Shown here piece by piece: positions 45,142-53,957 of a stretch of 64,000 nucleotides of DNA. Position 1 is the first letter of the stretch; each line of letters begins with the position of its first letter. Source of the stretch: Roseiarcus sp963774195 (GTDB taxonomy: Bacteria; Pseudomonadota; Alphaproteobacteria; Rhizobiales; Beijerinckiaceae). The DNA lies in the NCBI GenBank assembly GCA_963774195.1, contig CAVZDY010000001.1, positions 1,736,001-1,800,000 on the forward strand, written 5' to 3'. A program made the translations under genes and the position numbers. Below the pieces are notes generated by a model, which ran no database searches, was not told the DNA's origin, and saw only the letters and a list, made by a program, of their open reading frames with translations.

Positions 45142-47131
45142 GGGGGTTCTTGATCCGCGAGCCGTCTTCGACGCGATCGATACGGGATTGATCGTCCTGG
45201 ACGCCGACCAGCGCGTCGTTGGATGGAACAGCGCGTTTTCGGGCATGTGCGGCCTCCAGGCCGATCTCGTGCTGGGACGAAAGCTGGAAGACGTGTTTCT
45301 AGAGGGCGAGCCCGAGCGATTGCGATATGCGATCGGCGCGGCGCTCGAGTCGGGCGTTTCGAGTCTCCTGACGCATTCCCTTCACTCCAGGATCTTTCCG
45401 CTGAGGACGCGCGCCGGCCGCACGCTAATTCATGACGTCACGGTCAGCCCGGTCGGCCGCAAGTCGAGATCGTGCCTCATCCAGGTCACCGACGTTACGG
45501 TTGCGGCGGGGCGCGAGAAGGTTTTACGGGAGCGGCAGAACGCGCGCTACGACGCCGTGGCCGACAGCGCCGCCGACGTGATCGTGACCTTCGACGCGGA
45601 CGGCGTCATTCAGCTCGCCAATCCCGCCGCGCGTCGACAGTTCGGCTACGAGGACGGCGAACTCCGCGGAAAAAATATCGACATCCTCTTTCCCGATGAG
45701 GACGCATGGACCCGCACGCGCTGCGCCGTCCTGAACGACCGCGTGGTGCGGCAGCCCGTCCAACTAATCGGTCGGCGGAAGGATGGCTCGCCGAGCCACC
45801 TGGAGCTGTCGTTGTCGTGCTGGCAGAGCGAGAAGCGGAGATTCGTCACCGCCATTCTGCGCGATGTGAATGAGCGTCACGCCGCCGAGGAGGAGCGCCG
45901 GGTCGCAGCGGAGTCACTGGCGGAAGCGAACGCGACATTGGAGCAGCGCGTCGCCGAAAGAACATCGCAGCTGATGCAGGCGGAAGAAGCGCTTCGACAA
46001 AGCGCCAAGATGGAAGCGATCGGCCAATTGACCGGCGGGATCGCGCACGACTTCAACAATCTCCTGCAAGGCGTCATCGGCGCCCTGGACTTGGTCCAGC
46101 GACGTATCACCGAAGGGCGCATTGGCGACGTCGACCGTTTTCTCGTCGGCGCGATGGAGTCCGCCAAGCGCGCAGCAGCGCTGACGCACCGCCTGCTCGC
46201 GTTTTCGCGGCGCCAGCCGGTCGATCCGCGTCCCGTGAACATCAACGAGCTGATCGGCTCGGTCGAAGAATTGCTGCGGCGCTCGATCGGCGAATCGATC
46301 GCGATGGACGTCGTTCACGGCCGCGACCTCTGGCTCGTTCGTTGCGACGGGCACCAGCTCGAGAACGCCCTGCTCAATCTGTCGATCAACGCGCGGGACG
46401 CCTTGCCCGACGGCGGCACGCTGACCATCGAGACCGCGAACTGCGTCCTTGGCGTCGACGAGGGCAAGCTGTGGAATCTTCCGGCTGGCGAGTACGTGTC
46501 GCTGCGCGTCACGGACACCGGCGTCGGCATGCCGCCCGACGTCAAAGCGCGGGCATTCGACCCCTTCTATACGACCAAGCCGATCGGACAGGGAACAGGA
46601 CTAGGCCTGTCGATGGTCTACGGCTTCGTGCGCCAATCCGACGGATCGATCCACATCGAGAGCGAGGTTCGCAAGGGAACGACAGTTCGGCTGCTTCTTC
46701 CGCGGTATTACGGCGGGAAAGAGATCGCTGTCGCGACCGACAGGACCTTTCACGACGAGGAAGGAGGGACAAACGAGGTCATCCTTGTCGTGGAGGACGA
46801 AGCTGTCGTTCGCCTCCTTATCGTCCATGTCCTAAACGATCTGGGCTATCGGACGCTCGAGGCCGCGGACGGGCCGAGTGCGCTTCGGATTCTGCTATCC
46901 TCTCAGAGGATCGATCTCCTCGTGACAGACATTGGGTTGCCTGGCCTCAACGGGCGGCAACTGGCGGACGCTGCCCTGGAAAAGCGGCCGGCGCTAAGGG
47001 TCCTCTTTATGACCGGCTACGCTGAGAACGCCGCCAGCAGCTCTTTTCTTGCATCAGGCATGGAGATCATCGCCAAACCGGTGACGATGGACACCCTCGC
47101 CGGGAGAATCCGGCAGATCATGAAGCGCTAA
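45134..47131 (+). CDS. PAS-PAS hybrid histidine kinase
   Basis: 665 residues, cytoplasmic. PAS 1 (about 8-125) has 'VFDAIDTGLIVLDADQRVVG', PAS 2 (about 135-255) has 'VIVTFDADGVIQLANPAARR' and a PAC segment. A coiled coil leads to the H-box 'LTGGIAHDFNNLLQGVIGAL' (about residue 305). The catalytic domain has N 'LLNLSINARDALPDGG', G1 'VTDTGVGMPP', F 'FDPFYTTK' and G2 'GTGLGLSMVYGF'. A C-terminal receiver has 'ILVVEDEAVVRLLI' and acceptor Asp in 'LLVTDIGLPGLNG'. It overlaps the CheC gene by 8 bp, tying it to the chemosensory cluster. The input signal is unknown; no heme- or flavin-ligand motif was obvious. Confidence 0.92.
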   Translation: MTEGVLDPRAVFDAIDTGLIVLDADQRVVGWNSAFSGMCGLQADLVLGRKLEDVFLEGEPERLRYAIGAALESGVSSLLTHSLHSRIFPLRTRAGRTLIHDVTVSPVGRKSRSCLIQVTDVTVAAGREKVLRERQNARYDAVADSAADVIVTFDADGVIQLANPAARRQFGYEDGELRGKNIDILFPDEDAWTRTRCAVLNDRVVRQPVQLIGRRKDGSPSHLELSLSCWQSEKRRFVTAILRDVNERHAAEEERRVAAESLAEANATLEQRVAERTSQLMQAEEALRQSAKMEAIGQLTGGIAHDFNNLLQGVIGALDLVQRRITEGRIGDVDRFLVGAMESAKRAAALTHRLLAFSRRQPVDPRPVNINELIGSVEELLRRSIGESIAMDVVHGRDLWLVRCDGHQLENALLNLSINARDALPDGGTLTIETANCVLGVDEGKLWNLPAGEYVSLRVTDTGVGMPPDVKARAFDPFYTTKPIGQGTGLGLSMVYGFVRQSDGSIHIESEVRKGTTVRLLLPRYYGGKEIAVATDRTFHDEEGGTNEVILVVEDEAVVRLLIVHVLNDLGYRTLEAADGPSALRILLSSQRIDLLVTDIGLPGLNGRQLADAALEKRPALRVLFMTGYAENAASSSFLASGMEIIAKPVTMDTLAGRIRQIMKR

Positions 47132-47212
47132 GGCGACGACGGGTGCATGTCGCGTGCGCGCTCGGAACCCAAAGCGGAAGCTACCTGCAAGGGCGCTCGT
47201 CACCGGTAGGCA

Positions 47213-47390
47213 TCACTGACGCGATGCAATGTCGGGATGGGCTGGCAACGTGAATTGAAAGACGGCCCCGCGGGGCGGATTGGTGGCGCTCGCCCGCAAG
47301 CGTCCGCCGTGCAATTCGATGATCGAAGGGCAGATCGAGAGCCCCAGCCCCAACCCGTTGGGCTTGCTCGAGTGAAAGGCCTCCAAGACA
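47213..47390 (-). pseudogene. C-terminal scrap of a histidine kinase
   Basis: About 58 residues remain, reading 'LEAFHSSKPNGLGLGLSICP', 'SIIELHGGRLRASATN' and 'RGAVFQFTLPA' to a stop at 47213. These are the F-box, G2-box and final strand of a HATPase domain of the type found in PAS-containing rhizobial kinases. Everything upstream (N-box, H-box, sensors) is missing. It sits at the edge of the accessory region, antisense to the hybrid kinase. Confidence 0.8.
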
Positions 47391-47872
47391 CGCTCAGGCA
47401 CTCGCTCTCGACTTCAGTTGTCAGCATAAATAGCTGTTCTCCTATATGCACGCATACGCAGAGAATCGCCGAAGGCCATTCGGCCGAGAGGGTGCACGCT
47501 GTCTCAGGTGGTCCGGCTTCCCTCCGGGACAGAACTCCGCGTTCGGCTTGACGACATTCCATGCATATGCTGTCATCATGTACAAGCATATGCAGAGATC
47601 GTGCGGCTGCACCCAAAGGCGCGTGCCGCCCGTGAAGCGGAACCGCGAGCGGAGGCGTAATTCATGTTCGTTGGCACAGCCCTGGATCACCGAAGCTTCA
47701 TGTCCGGCGCCGCACTCCTGACTGGGCTCGGCGCGGCATCATTCCCCCTGGTGGAGGCAGCGGCTGCCGAAAGCCGGGCAGGGCAGACCCATCTGTCCGA
47801 GGTTCTGCTCGCGAGCGGCGCCACGCTCACTGTGGAGCGCCCTGGACAAGCGGCCATTTGCGAGGCTTTCAC
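47391..47872. other. Gene-poor region upstream of the MFS exporter
   Basis: No confident gene. A frame from ATG 47664 to 47876 begins 'MFVGTALDHRSFMSGAALLT' and looks like the signal-bearing start of an exported protein that has lost its body; it ends 4 bases inside the MFS start. Two perfect GCATATGC palindromes (47563-47570 and 47586-47593) and the related TATGCACGCATA (47445-47456) lie here and may be regulatory. Confidence 0.4.
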
Positions 47873-49501
47873 ATGAACGATGACGCAATGACCCCTCCGA
47901 TGCCCGCTGAGGGCGAACGCACGACGCGAGCGCGCTGGGTGAGCGGACGCTCTGCTCGCGTTCTCCTCTGCGCCTCCGGCGTGTCCTTCATGATCATGCT
48001 GGACTCCAATATCGTCGCTGTCTCCTTGCCGGCGATCGCACGCGATCTGAACGCGGCCTTTACTGACATCGAGTGGGTGGTGAGCGCCTATATTTTGACT
48101 TTCGCCGCATTGCTGATGCCCGCTGGCGCACTTGCCGATCGATTTGGCCGACGCCGCCAACTGATCGTCGGCCTTGCCATATTCACGCTAGCGTCGTTCC
48201 TTTGCGGACTTGCGCCTACAGCCATCGTCCTGAATGCCGCCCGCGCTCTTCAAGGGGTCGGGGCCGCGATCCAGCTCAGCGCGGCGCTGGCTGTGCTGGT
48301 GCATACCTTTCGCGGCGCCGATCGGTCGAAGGCCTTCGCGTTCTGGGGCACGGTGATCGGTGTCGCCGTGGCCGTGGGGCCGCTGGTCGGCGGGCTGATC
48401 ACGTCGGCATTCGGCTGGCGCTGGGCATTTCTCGTCAATGTTCCGGTTGGGATCGCCCTTATCGGGCTCGCTGTCACGTCGGTGGACGAATCATACGACC
48501 CGGACGCACAGAAGCTCGATGTCGCCGGCATGGTGCTGTTCGGCGCCGGCTTGTTCGCCTTGGTGTGGGCCTTGATCGGCGCCAACGCCGATGGCTGGTC
48601 GAGCCGGCCCACCGCCACGAAGCTCATCGCGGCGGCGGTCCTCTTCGCGCTCTATGTGGTCGTCGAGCTGGCGCAAAGGCGCCCGATGGTCGACCTTGGG
48701 TTGTTCCGTAAGCGCACGTTCCTCGGCAGCAGCTTCGCCATGCTCGGCTTCGCGTCGGCGGCGCAGGTCATGATGACCTATTTGCCGCTCTACTTGCAGA
48801 ACGTATTCGGATTCAGTCCGGCAGAGGCAGGCGTCGGGATGCTGCCCTTTGCTCTTCCGTTGTTCTTCTTTCCCCGGATAGCTGGCGCGCTCGCGACAAG
48901 AATCTCCGGACGGGCGCTTCTGACGATCGGCCTCGTCGTTGTCGCGGCCGGCAACCTCATCACCGCGATCATTGTCACGGCCCACATGCCGATCGCAGCC
49001 GTCGCAATCGGCATGTTGCTGACGGGGTGCGGCGCGGGCCTTTTGAATGGTGAAACCGCGAAGGTCTCGATGAGCGTCATCCCTCCAGAACGGAGCGGCA
49101 TGGCTTCCGGTATCGGCGGCACCCTTCGCTTCGTCGGCCTCGTCACGGGAATTACCGGACTGGGCGCGATCCTTACAAATGAAACCGGACGACACTTCAA
49201 TCACGCCGTGTTGGAAGCGGGCCTACAGAATGCTGACGGCGGAGCCGACTTCGTCGTCTCTCGCATCGTCGCCGGTGACGTTGCCGGCGTTGCCGCTCGG
49301 GTGGCGGAATCGGCGCAGGGACAGATGCTCGACATCGCACGCCTGAGCTTTGAACTCGGTTTCGCGACTGTCCTGCTGGTTGCCGCGGCCATCGCCGCCG
49401 GCTCGGCCCTGCTGACGTTCGTCTTCGTCAGCGCCAGCGAGACGGCGCCGTTCCACAAGCATCCAATGGACCAGGCCGAACTGCCCGAGACGCTGGATTG
49501 A
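47873..49501 (+). CDS. MFS exporter, DHA2 (EmrB/QacA, 14-span) family
   Basis: 542 residues from ATG 47873 (an upstream in-frame start at 47858 is less likely). The hydrophobicity fits 14 membrane spans. Motif C-like and D-type signatures: 'FMIMLDSNIVAVSLPAIARD' at span 1 (the DHA2 'LD-TIVNVALP' motif), 'DRFGRRRQLIVG' (motif A) and 'ARALQGVGAAIQLSAALAVL'. DHA2 exporters pump drugs or toxic hydrophobic compounds using the proton gradient. No EmrA-type adaptor gene is adjacent. The MarR gene about 1.2 kb away is a candidate regulator. Confidence 0.9.
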   Translation: MNDDAMTPPMPAEGERTTRARWVSGRSARVLLCASGVSFMIMLDSNIVAVSLPAIARDLNAAFTDIEWVVSAYILTFAALLMPAGALADRFGRRRQLIVGLAIFTLASFLCGLAPTAIVLNAARALQGVGAAIQLSAALAVLVHTFRGADRSKAFAFWGTVIGVAVAVGPLVGGLITSAFGWRWAFLVNVPVGIALIGLAVTSVDESYDPDAQKLDVAGMVLFGAGLFALVWALIGANADGWSSRPTATKLIAAAVLFALYVVVELAQRRPMVDLGLFRKRTFLGSSFAMLGFASAAQVMMTYLPLYLQNVFGFSPAEAGVGMLPFALPLFFFPRIAGALATRISGRALLTIGLVVVAAGNLITAIIVTAHMPIAAVAIGMLLTGCGAGLLNGETAKVSMSVIPPERSGMASGIGGTLRFVGLVTGITGLGAILTNETGRHFNHAVLEAGLQNADGGADFVVSRIVAGDVAGVAARVAESAQGQMLDIARLSFELGFATVLLVAAAIAAGSALLTFVFVSASETAPFHKHPMDQAELPETLD

Positions 49502-49831
49502 CGTCTGGGACAGCGTGCTGCCGCACCCGTTTCCTTAGAACGCGCCCAACACTATGAACGTTCTCGATGACTGGAACATAGGATCGTCGTCGAGCGCGGG
49601 GCAGTGCGCGGCCGGGTGCGGCGAACCGATCAGACCAGGAGGCCGCCTCCGTCGATCGCCAGAGTCTGGCCGGTCACGAATGTCTGTCGCTGCCAGAATG
49701 GTCTGACGAACGTTTCCCCTTGTATGCCTATTATCCCTCGCGGCGGCAGGCGCCAGCCAAGCTACGCGCCTTTCTCGAATTCATTCACCTCATCGCCGCG
49801 AGCGCTTGAGTGTGATTGACTCCGATGATCG
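49502..49831. other. Intergenic stretch with an SDR gene scrap
   Basis: 330 bp between convergent genes. Apart from the SDR 3' scrap at 49630-49700, nothing is recognisable. Confidence 0.45.
49630..49700 (-). pseudogene. 3' scrap of an SDR dehydrogenase gene
   Basis: The minus strand reads 'FVTGQTLAIDGGGLLV' followed by TGA at 49630-49632. This is the near-invariant C-terminus of classical SDR proteins (VTGQ-L-VDGG). Upstream of it the sequence is no longer SDR-like, so only about 20 codons survive. Confidence 0.7.
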
Positions 49832-50428
49832 CTAATCCTGTTCAGCGATCGTTTGGGCATACGTCCTCCCGTACGGGTAGAAGAGTTCCTTTCGGCCTTG
49901 CTGCCATGCCGCCTTGAGTTCCGGCGTCGTGATGTCCCAGTCCGGCCGGCATTTCTTCGTCACAGCACGCAGGTCCTGGCGCAGTTCGTCCACAGTGGGG
50001 CGGCCGAAGAACCAGTAGCCATTGTAGATCTTGTAGATGACAAGACTTGGTTCGAGGACGATCGTGTACGGGATCATCGGATTGTGGCCCGGGTCGGTGT
50101 ATTCGGCGATGTCGAGGTCCTTCTGCACGGTACGCCGCGAGTCCGACAGGAAAGGCCAGTGGGCGCCCACTCCGCTGCGGTATTCGTTGGTCTCGGTGAT
50201 GTTGTCGGCGCTGATCGTGACCAGCCGGCAATAGCCGACCTCGAGCTCACGTTGCAATTGAACAAGCCCTTCGTGCTGGCGGCGGTCCTTGGGGCAGAAA
50301 CCTCCGCGGCTCAGCACCAGAACCATCGGGTGCTGTCCTTGCAGCTCTGAGAGCTTCCGGTGTTTGCCGGTGTGGTCGGACAGCTCATAGTCGGGGAAGG
50401 TGGCCCCTGCAATTATGTCGGGTCGCAT
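49832..50428 (-). CDS. Peroxiredoxin-like (redoxin / AhpC-TSA) protein
   Basis: 198 residues from ATG 50428, preceded by GGAGGAGACC. Thioredoxin-fold signatures: 'GATFPDYELSDHTGKHRKLS' (start of redoxins), 'PMVLVLSRGGFCPKDRRQHE' carrying the single candidate peroxidatic cysteine where typical peroxiredoxins have PxxxTxxC, and 'YTIVLEPSLVIYKIYNGYWF'. The threonine of the classical PxxxTxxC is not present, so activity may be altered. A long C-terminal part (about 145-198) is aromatic-rich. It belongs to the redoxin-domain group common in Actinobacteria and Proteobacteria, likely reducing peroxides. Confidence 0.8.
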   Translation of the reverse strand: MRPDIIAGATFPDYELSDHTGKHRKLSELQGQHPMVLVLSRGGFCPKDRRQHEGLVQLQRELEVGYCRLVTISADNITETNEYRSGVGAHWPFLSDSRRTVQKDLDIAEYTDPGHNPMIPYTIVLEPSLVIYKIYNGYWFFGRPTVDELRQDLRAVTKKCRPDWDITTPELKAAWQQGRKELFYPYGRTYAQTIAEQD

Positions 50429-50621
50429 ATGAAGGTCTCCTCCTCGATTGCTCATTGATCGGCTAGTGCAGACAGCTCATTTTTTGGTCTTCAAGTCTGC
50501 ATCGTCGATATGGGTGATCGTGAATCCCTGACCGGCTGCCTGACTAGCTAAACTGATTGGAAATCCAGGCAATCCAATGACCGACGAAGAACTGGCGGGG
50601 CTTCACAGGGCCGAGTGAATG

Positions 50622-50642
50622 CCGAGCCGGATGCCGGCTCGG
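50622..50642. terminator. Perfect hairpin downstream of the MarR gene
   Basis: CCGAGCCGG (50622-50630) pairs with CCGGCTCGG (50634-50642) across a 3-base loop. It lies about 100 bp past the MarR stop (50739, minus strand), so it could end that transcript. No T-tract. Confidence 0.45.
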
Positions 50643-50738
50643 GAGGCGCTGTGCACGTTCCATTCCGGTCTGAAGCCGGATGGAACCGATCCCCTGAGGT
50701 CCGCTTTATCGAAAAAACGGTCGTTCTGTGATGTCGGT

Positions 50739-51239
50739 TCAGCCTCTAACGGACTCCGGTCCGTCCCCCTTCTCAGAAATTGGCGTGCCGGGCGACGCTT
50801 CGACGCTCGCGATCCGATCGAGGTTTGCGATCAGGCGCGTGAGCAGGGCAATAAGCAGCCCGGCCTCCTGGTCCGTGAAGCCGTCCAGTACCTCACGATT
50901 ACCCCGGAGTAGGGCAGCAACCGCGTCCGGCAGGCGCGCTTCTGCGACCTCCGTCAGTGTGATGCGGCTGCTGCGCCCATCGGCCGGGTCAGGGGCGCGC
51001 TGGATCAGCCCGTCCCGCTCCATGCGGGCGAGCATCTGCGCCATCGGCGGTTGCTCGATCTTGGCGAAGCGGGCGAGATCACGTTGCGTGCTTGCCTGGC
51101 CATCCTGAAGCGCGACCAGGACTGGCAGATGTCCAACGCCGAAGCCAAGCGGCTTGAGGCGGGCTTCGCTCAGGCGGGCGAAGCCGCGCGCCGCGAGACT
51201 GATCAGGTGCCCAGGCGTCGAGAGCACATCTAGGTCCAT
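50739..51239 (-). CDS. MarR-family transcriptional regulator
   Basis: 166 residues from ATG 51239, preceded by GAGGTG; an upstream ATG at 51257 has a poorer site. The winged helix is clear: 'QRDLARFAKIEQPPMAQMLA' (recognition helix), 'RMERDGLIQRAPDPADGRSS' (wing with conserved D-R) and 'ITLTEVAEARL'. MarR proteins typically repress efflux or detoxification genes and are released by phenolic ligands. It is divergent from the SnoaL-like gene across an AT-rich region with palindromes, so it likely controls that gene and itself; the MFS exporter is another candidate. Confidence 0.92.
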   Translation of the reverse strand: MDLDVLSTPGHLISLAARGFARLSEARLKPLGFGVGHLPVLVALQDGQASTQRDLARFAKIEQPPMAQMLARMERDGLIQRAPDPADGRSSRITLTEVAEARLPDAVAALLRGNREVLDGFTDQEAGLLIALLTRLIANLDRIASVEASPGTPISEKGDGPESVRG

Positions 51240-51272
51240 CACGTTCACCTCTTGCACCCACCGTCACGATAA

Positions 51273-51299
51273 TGCATACGTACATATGTAAAGATATAT
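51273..51299. promoter_or_regulatory. AT-rich palindromes between divergent marR and SnoaL-like genes
   Basis: TACATATGTA (51281-51290) is a perfect 10-bp palindrome preceded by TGCATACG, within an AT-rich island in otherwise GC-rich DNA. This is the expected position of a MarR operator and promoter. Binding is inferred. Confidence 0.4.
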
Positions 51300-51341
51300 G
51301 GCTTCCGACGCAGCGCGGTCGCCACGCCAGGGAGAGAACCA

Positions 51342-51716
51342 ATGGATGGTGATGTCGAACTCCTCAAGCGCATTTACGATCGCTTTAACACGCGGGACAT
51401 TGACGGCGTGCTGGCCGTGCTCGCCGATGATGTCGCCTGGGCCAACGGTATGGATGGTGGCCACGTTCATGGGCGCGAAGCCGTACGCGAGTACTGGACG
51501 CGCCAGTGGACCATGGTCAGTCCGCACGTCGAGCCTGTGAGCTTTCATCGAACTGCGGATGGCGCGATCATCGCAGAAGTCCGGCAGTCCGTCCGCGATC
51601 TCGAAGGCAAACCGCTCCAGGGGCAGACGCACGGGCTTAAAGACAAGACGGTTGGACATGTTTTCCGTCTTCGAGAGGGCAAGGTGGCTCGCTTCGACAT
51701 ACAGGATGCGGCCTAG
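51342..51716 (+). CDS. SnoaL-like / NTF2-fold protein
   Basis: 124 residues from ATG 51342 after GGGAGAG. The α+β-barrel pattern is typical: the N-terminal helix 'VELLKRIYDRFNTRDIDGVL', 'LADDVAW', 'HGREAVREYWTRQW' (the 'GrdaireyW' motif) and closing strands 'VGHVFRLREGKVARFDI'. Members are ketosteroid isomerases, polyketide cyclases, or of unknown function in stress operons. It is divergent from marR. No catalytic Asp pair can be assigned confidently. Confidence 0.85.
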   Translation: MDGDVELLKRIYDRFNTRDIDGVLAVLADDVAWANGMDGGHVHGREAVREYWTRQWTMVSPHVEPVSFHRTADGAIIAEVRQSVRDLEGKPLQGQTHGLKDKTVGHVFRLREGKVARFDIQDAA

Positions 51717-52144
51717 GTCACTTTTACAACTGCAAATCCGCGGAGTCGGGCCAGCGACATGTCAACCAATGGACGGCCCATCGGATAGATCGCTGAAGCG
51801 GACGTACGGCGCCGAAGATCGCACCCATGCCGGTTTATTGGGCTGGCTTTGCGCAGCTTCTCGGAAGCAGACATTCGCATGCGACCGGCTGGCGGCGCCC
51901 TTCATGCAAGCGCACCCGCACCTCATTCGACAAAGGACACACAAGCGACTGCGCTTGCGGGGCATCGTTGAGCGCAGTCGAACGCCGTTTGGCGACGATT
52001 ACAATCGTAGCTGTTCGGCGCGGCTCCGAAGTCGACGCGTAACAGCGATCCACCAACTTGCTCTCTGTACGAGGCCGATGGCGGCTCCGTCCTGGATGCG
52101 ACGGCGGCAACGGTCTTGATTCAACAAAGAGAGGAGAGGACCGT
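51717..52144. other. Gene-free stretch upstream of the glycosyltransferase
   Basis: 428 bp. The translations on both strands are not recognisable. A strong ribosome site GAGAGGAGAGG lies at 52129-52139 for the next gene. Confidence 0.45.
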
Positions 52145-53491
52145 ATGAGAATCCTTATGGCTTCGACGCCGGCTGCCGGCCATATCAACCCGATGCTCGC
52201 GGTCGGCCATGTTTTGATGGCCGAGGGTCACGAACTGGTCGTGTTGTCAGGAAGCTGGCTCCAAGACCGCATCGAGCGCGCTGGCGCTCAGTTTCGGGCG
52301 CTCCCGGGGCGCGCAGATGCTGACCTCCGTAACCTCGCGACCTTCGCCCCAGAGCTGGCAAGACTTCCTCCGGGCTATGGATGGTTGCGCGTCGCCATGG
52401 AACGAATCTTCGTCGACATGATCCCTGATCAGCATATGGGCCTGCAGCAGGTGCTGCAGGACTTTCCCGCCGATGTAATCCTGGGCGACGATATGTTCTT
52501 CGGGGTGCTGCCGATGCTGCTAGGCCCACCCCTCGAGCGCCCGCCGATCGCGCTATGCGGCACATCGTTCCTGCATTGGCTCCGTGAAGACGGCGCTCCG
52601 CACTTTCTCGGCCTGCCGCCTGCAAGGTCACTGGCGGAGCTGGACCGATACGCAGCGATTGCGGAAAAATACGAGCGGCTTACCAATGGGCCCGCGGTCG
52701 AGCGTCTCAATCGGGTGCTGCATGAGCTAGGCGTCGGTCCGGCGCGGCTGCCGCTGTTCGATTCCATGGTCGGGCTCGCCGATGCCTACTTGCAACTCTC
52801 AGTGCCGAGCTTCGAGTTCCCACGCAAGATCCCCAGAACCGTGAACTTCGTCGGCACGCCGCCGATCATCGCCAATCAGGCTCCCTTGCCGCCTTGGGCA
52901 GACGATCTGGACGGTTCGCGCAAGGTTGTGCTGGTGACCCAAGGCACCGTGGCGAATCATAACTTTGATCTACTGGTCGAACCAACGCTGGCGGCGCTCG
53001 CGAATGAACATGACCTGCTTGTCGTCGCGACCGCGGGCGGCCGACCGGTGGAAACAATCGCTGGCCCCATTCCCAGCAATGCGCGCGTGGCCAGTTATCT
53101 GCCGTTTGAATGGCTGCTGCCGAAGGTCGATGTACTCGTGACCAACGGCGGCTATGGCAGCGTCAATCAGGCGATGAGCTTCGCTATTCCTCTTGTTGCC
53201 GCGGGGACGACCGAGGACAAGGCAGATGTGAATGCGCGCGTCGCCTGGTCAGGCGCGGGGGTCAACCTAGCGACTAACGAACCGACGCAGTCGGCGCTAC
53301 GCGAGGCGGTGCGAACCGTGCTTGATACGCCGCACTATCGCGCGCGCGCCGCAGCGATGGCTGATGAGTTCCACAGCATCGATACGCGATCGGAAATTCT
53401 GCGAGTCATCTACCGGGTGGTATATGGCTCGGGAACCGAGCGGCGTCCGGCTCAGGCAAATCAACGCGTCCAGCGCCCGGAAGCGGCCTGA
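52145..53491 (+). CDS. UGT/MGT-type nucleotide-sugar glycosyltransferase (GT1)
   Basis: 448 residues. The N-terminal acceptor domain begins 'MRILMASTPAAGHINPMLAV', the standard GT-B opening (G-HxxP). The C-terminal nucleotide-sugar domain has 'VVLVTQGTVANHNFDLLVEP', 'ASYLPFEWLLPKVDVLVTNG' and 'GGYGSVNQAMSFAIPLVAAG', corresponding to the signature in which HGG is replaced by NGG. This H-to-N change is seen in some bacterial relatives. It probably transfers a sugar from a UDP- or dTDP-sugar to a small hydrophobic acceptor (antibiotic, phenolic or lipid). With SnoaL-like and acyl-CoA ligase genes nearby it may belong to a small modification cluster. Confidence 0.88.
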   Translation: MRILMASTPAAGHINPMLAVGHVLMAEGHELVVLSGSWLQDRIERAGAQFRALPGRADADLRNLATFAPELARLPPGYGWLRVAMERIFVDMIPDQHMGLQQVLQDFPADVILGDDMFFGVLPMLLGPPLERPPIALCGTSFLHWLREDGAPHFLGLPPARSLAELDRYAAIAEKYERLTNGPAVERLNRVLHELGVGPARLPLFDSMVGLADAYLQLSVPSFEFPRKIPRTVNFVGTPPIIANQAPLPPWADDLDGSRKVVLVTQGTVANHNFDLLVEPTLAALANEHDLLVVATAGGRPVETIAGPIPSNARVASYLPFEWLLPKVDVLVTNGGYGSVNQAMSFAIPLVAAGTTEDKADVNARVAWSGAGVNLATNEPTQSALREAVRTVLDTPHYRARAAAMADEFHSIDTRSEILRVIYRVVYGSGTERRPAQANQRVQRPEAA

Positions 53492-53957
53492 CTCACCAAG
53501 CATCGCTTGACAGCCACCGAACAGCTCGGCGCGAAATATATTCGCCCGAGCATTCGGTGGCGCAGCCGTTACGTTTTCAATCACGAGAAGTCCGCGTGCG
53601 TATCCCGCCGACTTCCATGGATGGCAAAGCCTCCAGCAGCCGGCTCGCCAATTGTTTGGTCGTCGCATCCAAGGTTGCTTGTCGGAATCCGCCGCTCAGC
53701 GGATGGCCCAGCAACATCGACCGTAACGGTCGTCACCCCGCAGTCATAGCGCTACCGATGCAGCTTTGGCCAATCGCGCACTCTGCACGCAGACGTCGTG
53801 CGGCCATCAACGCCGCGCTCACCCACAGTCCGATGGCGTGAGCGCGACCTTTACCGCCGTAACCAGATTTCCCTGCGCGGAAACAGGCCCGTAATTTCCC
53901 GCTGCTTCCATCCCGAGGCGGCAACAACCGCCGCTCAATCGGTAAAGAGAGTGCAGG
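53492..53957. other. Gene-free stretch between glycosyltransferase and acyl-CoA ligase
   Basis: 466 bp. The minus strand has a short frame with 'LLGHPLSGGFRQATLDATTK', which could be a decayed fragment, but the family is not identified. No gene is called. Confidence 0.35.

Noticed and set aside
50251..50264. GTTGCAATTGAACA, a 12 of 14 match to the vir-box consensus
   Set aside because: It lies inside the peroxiredoxin-like coding sequence, not in a promoter. It shows that such matches can arise by chance and is a caution for the intergenic sites.
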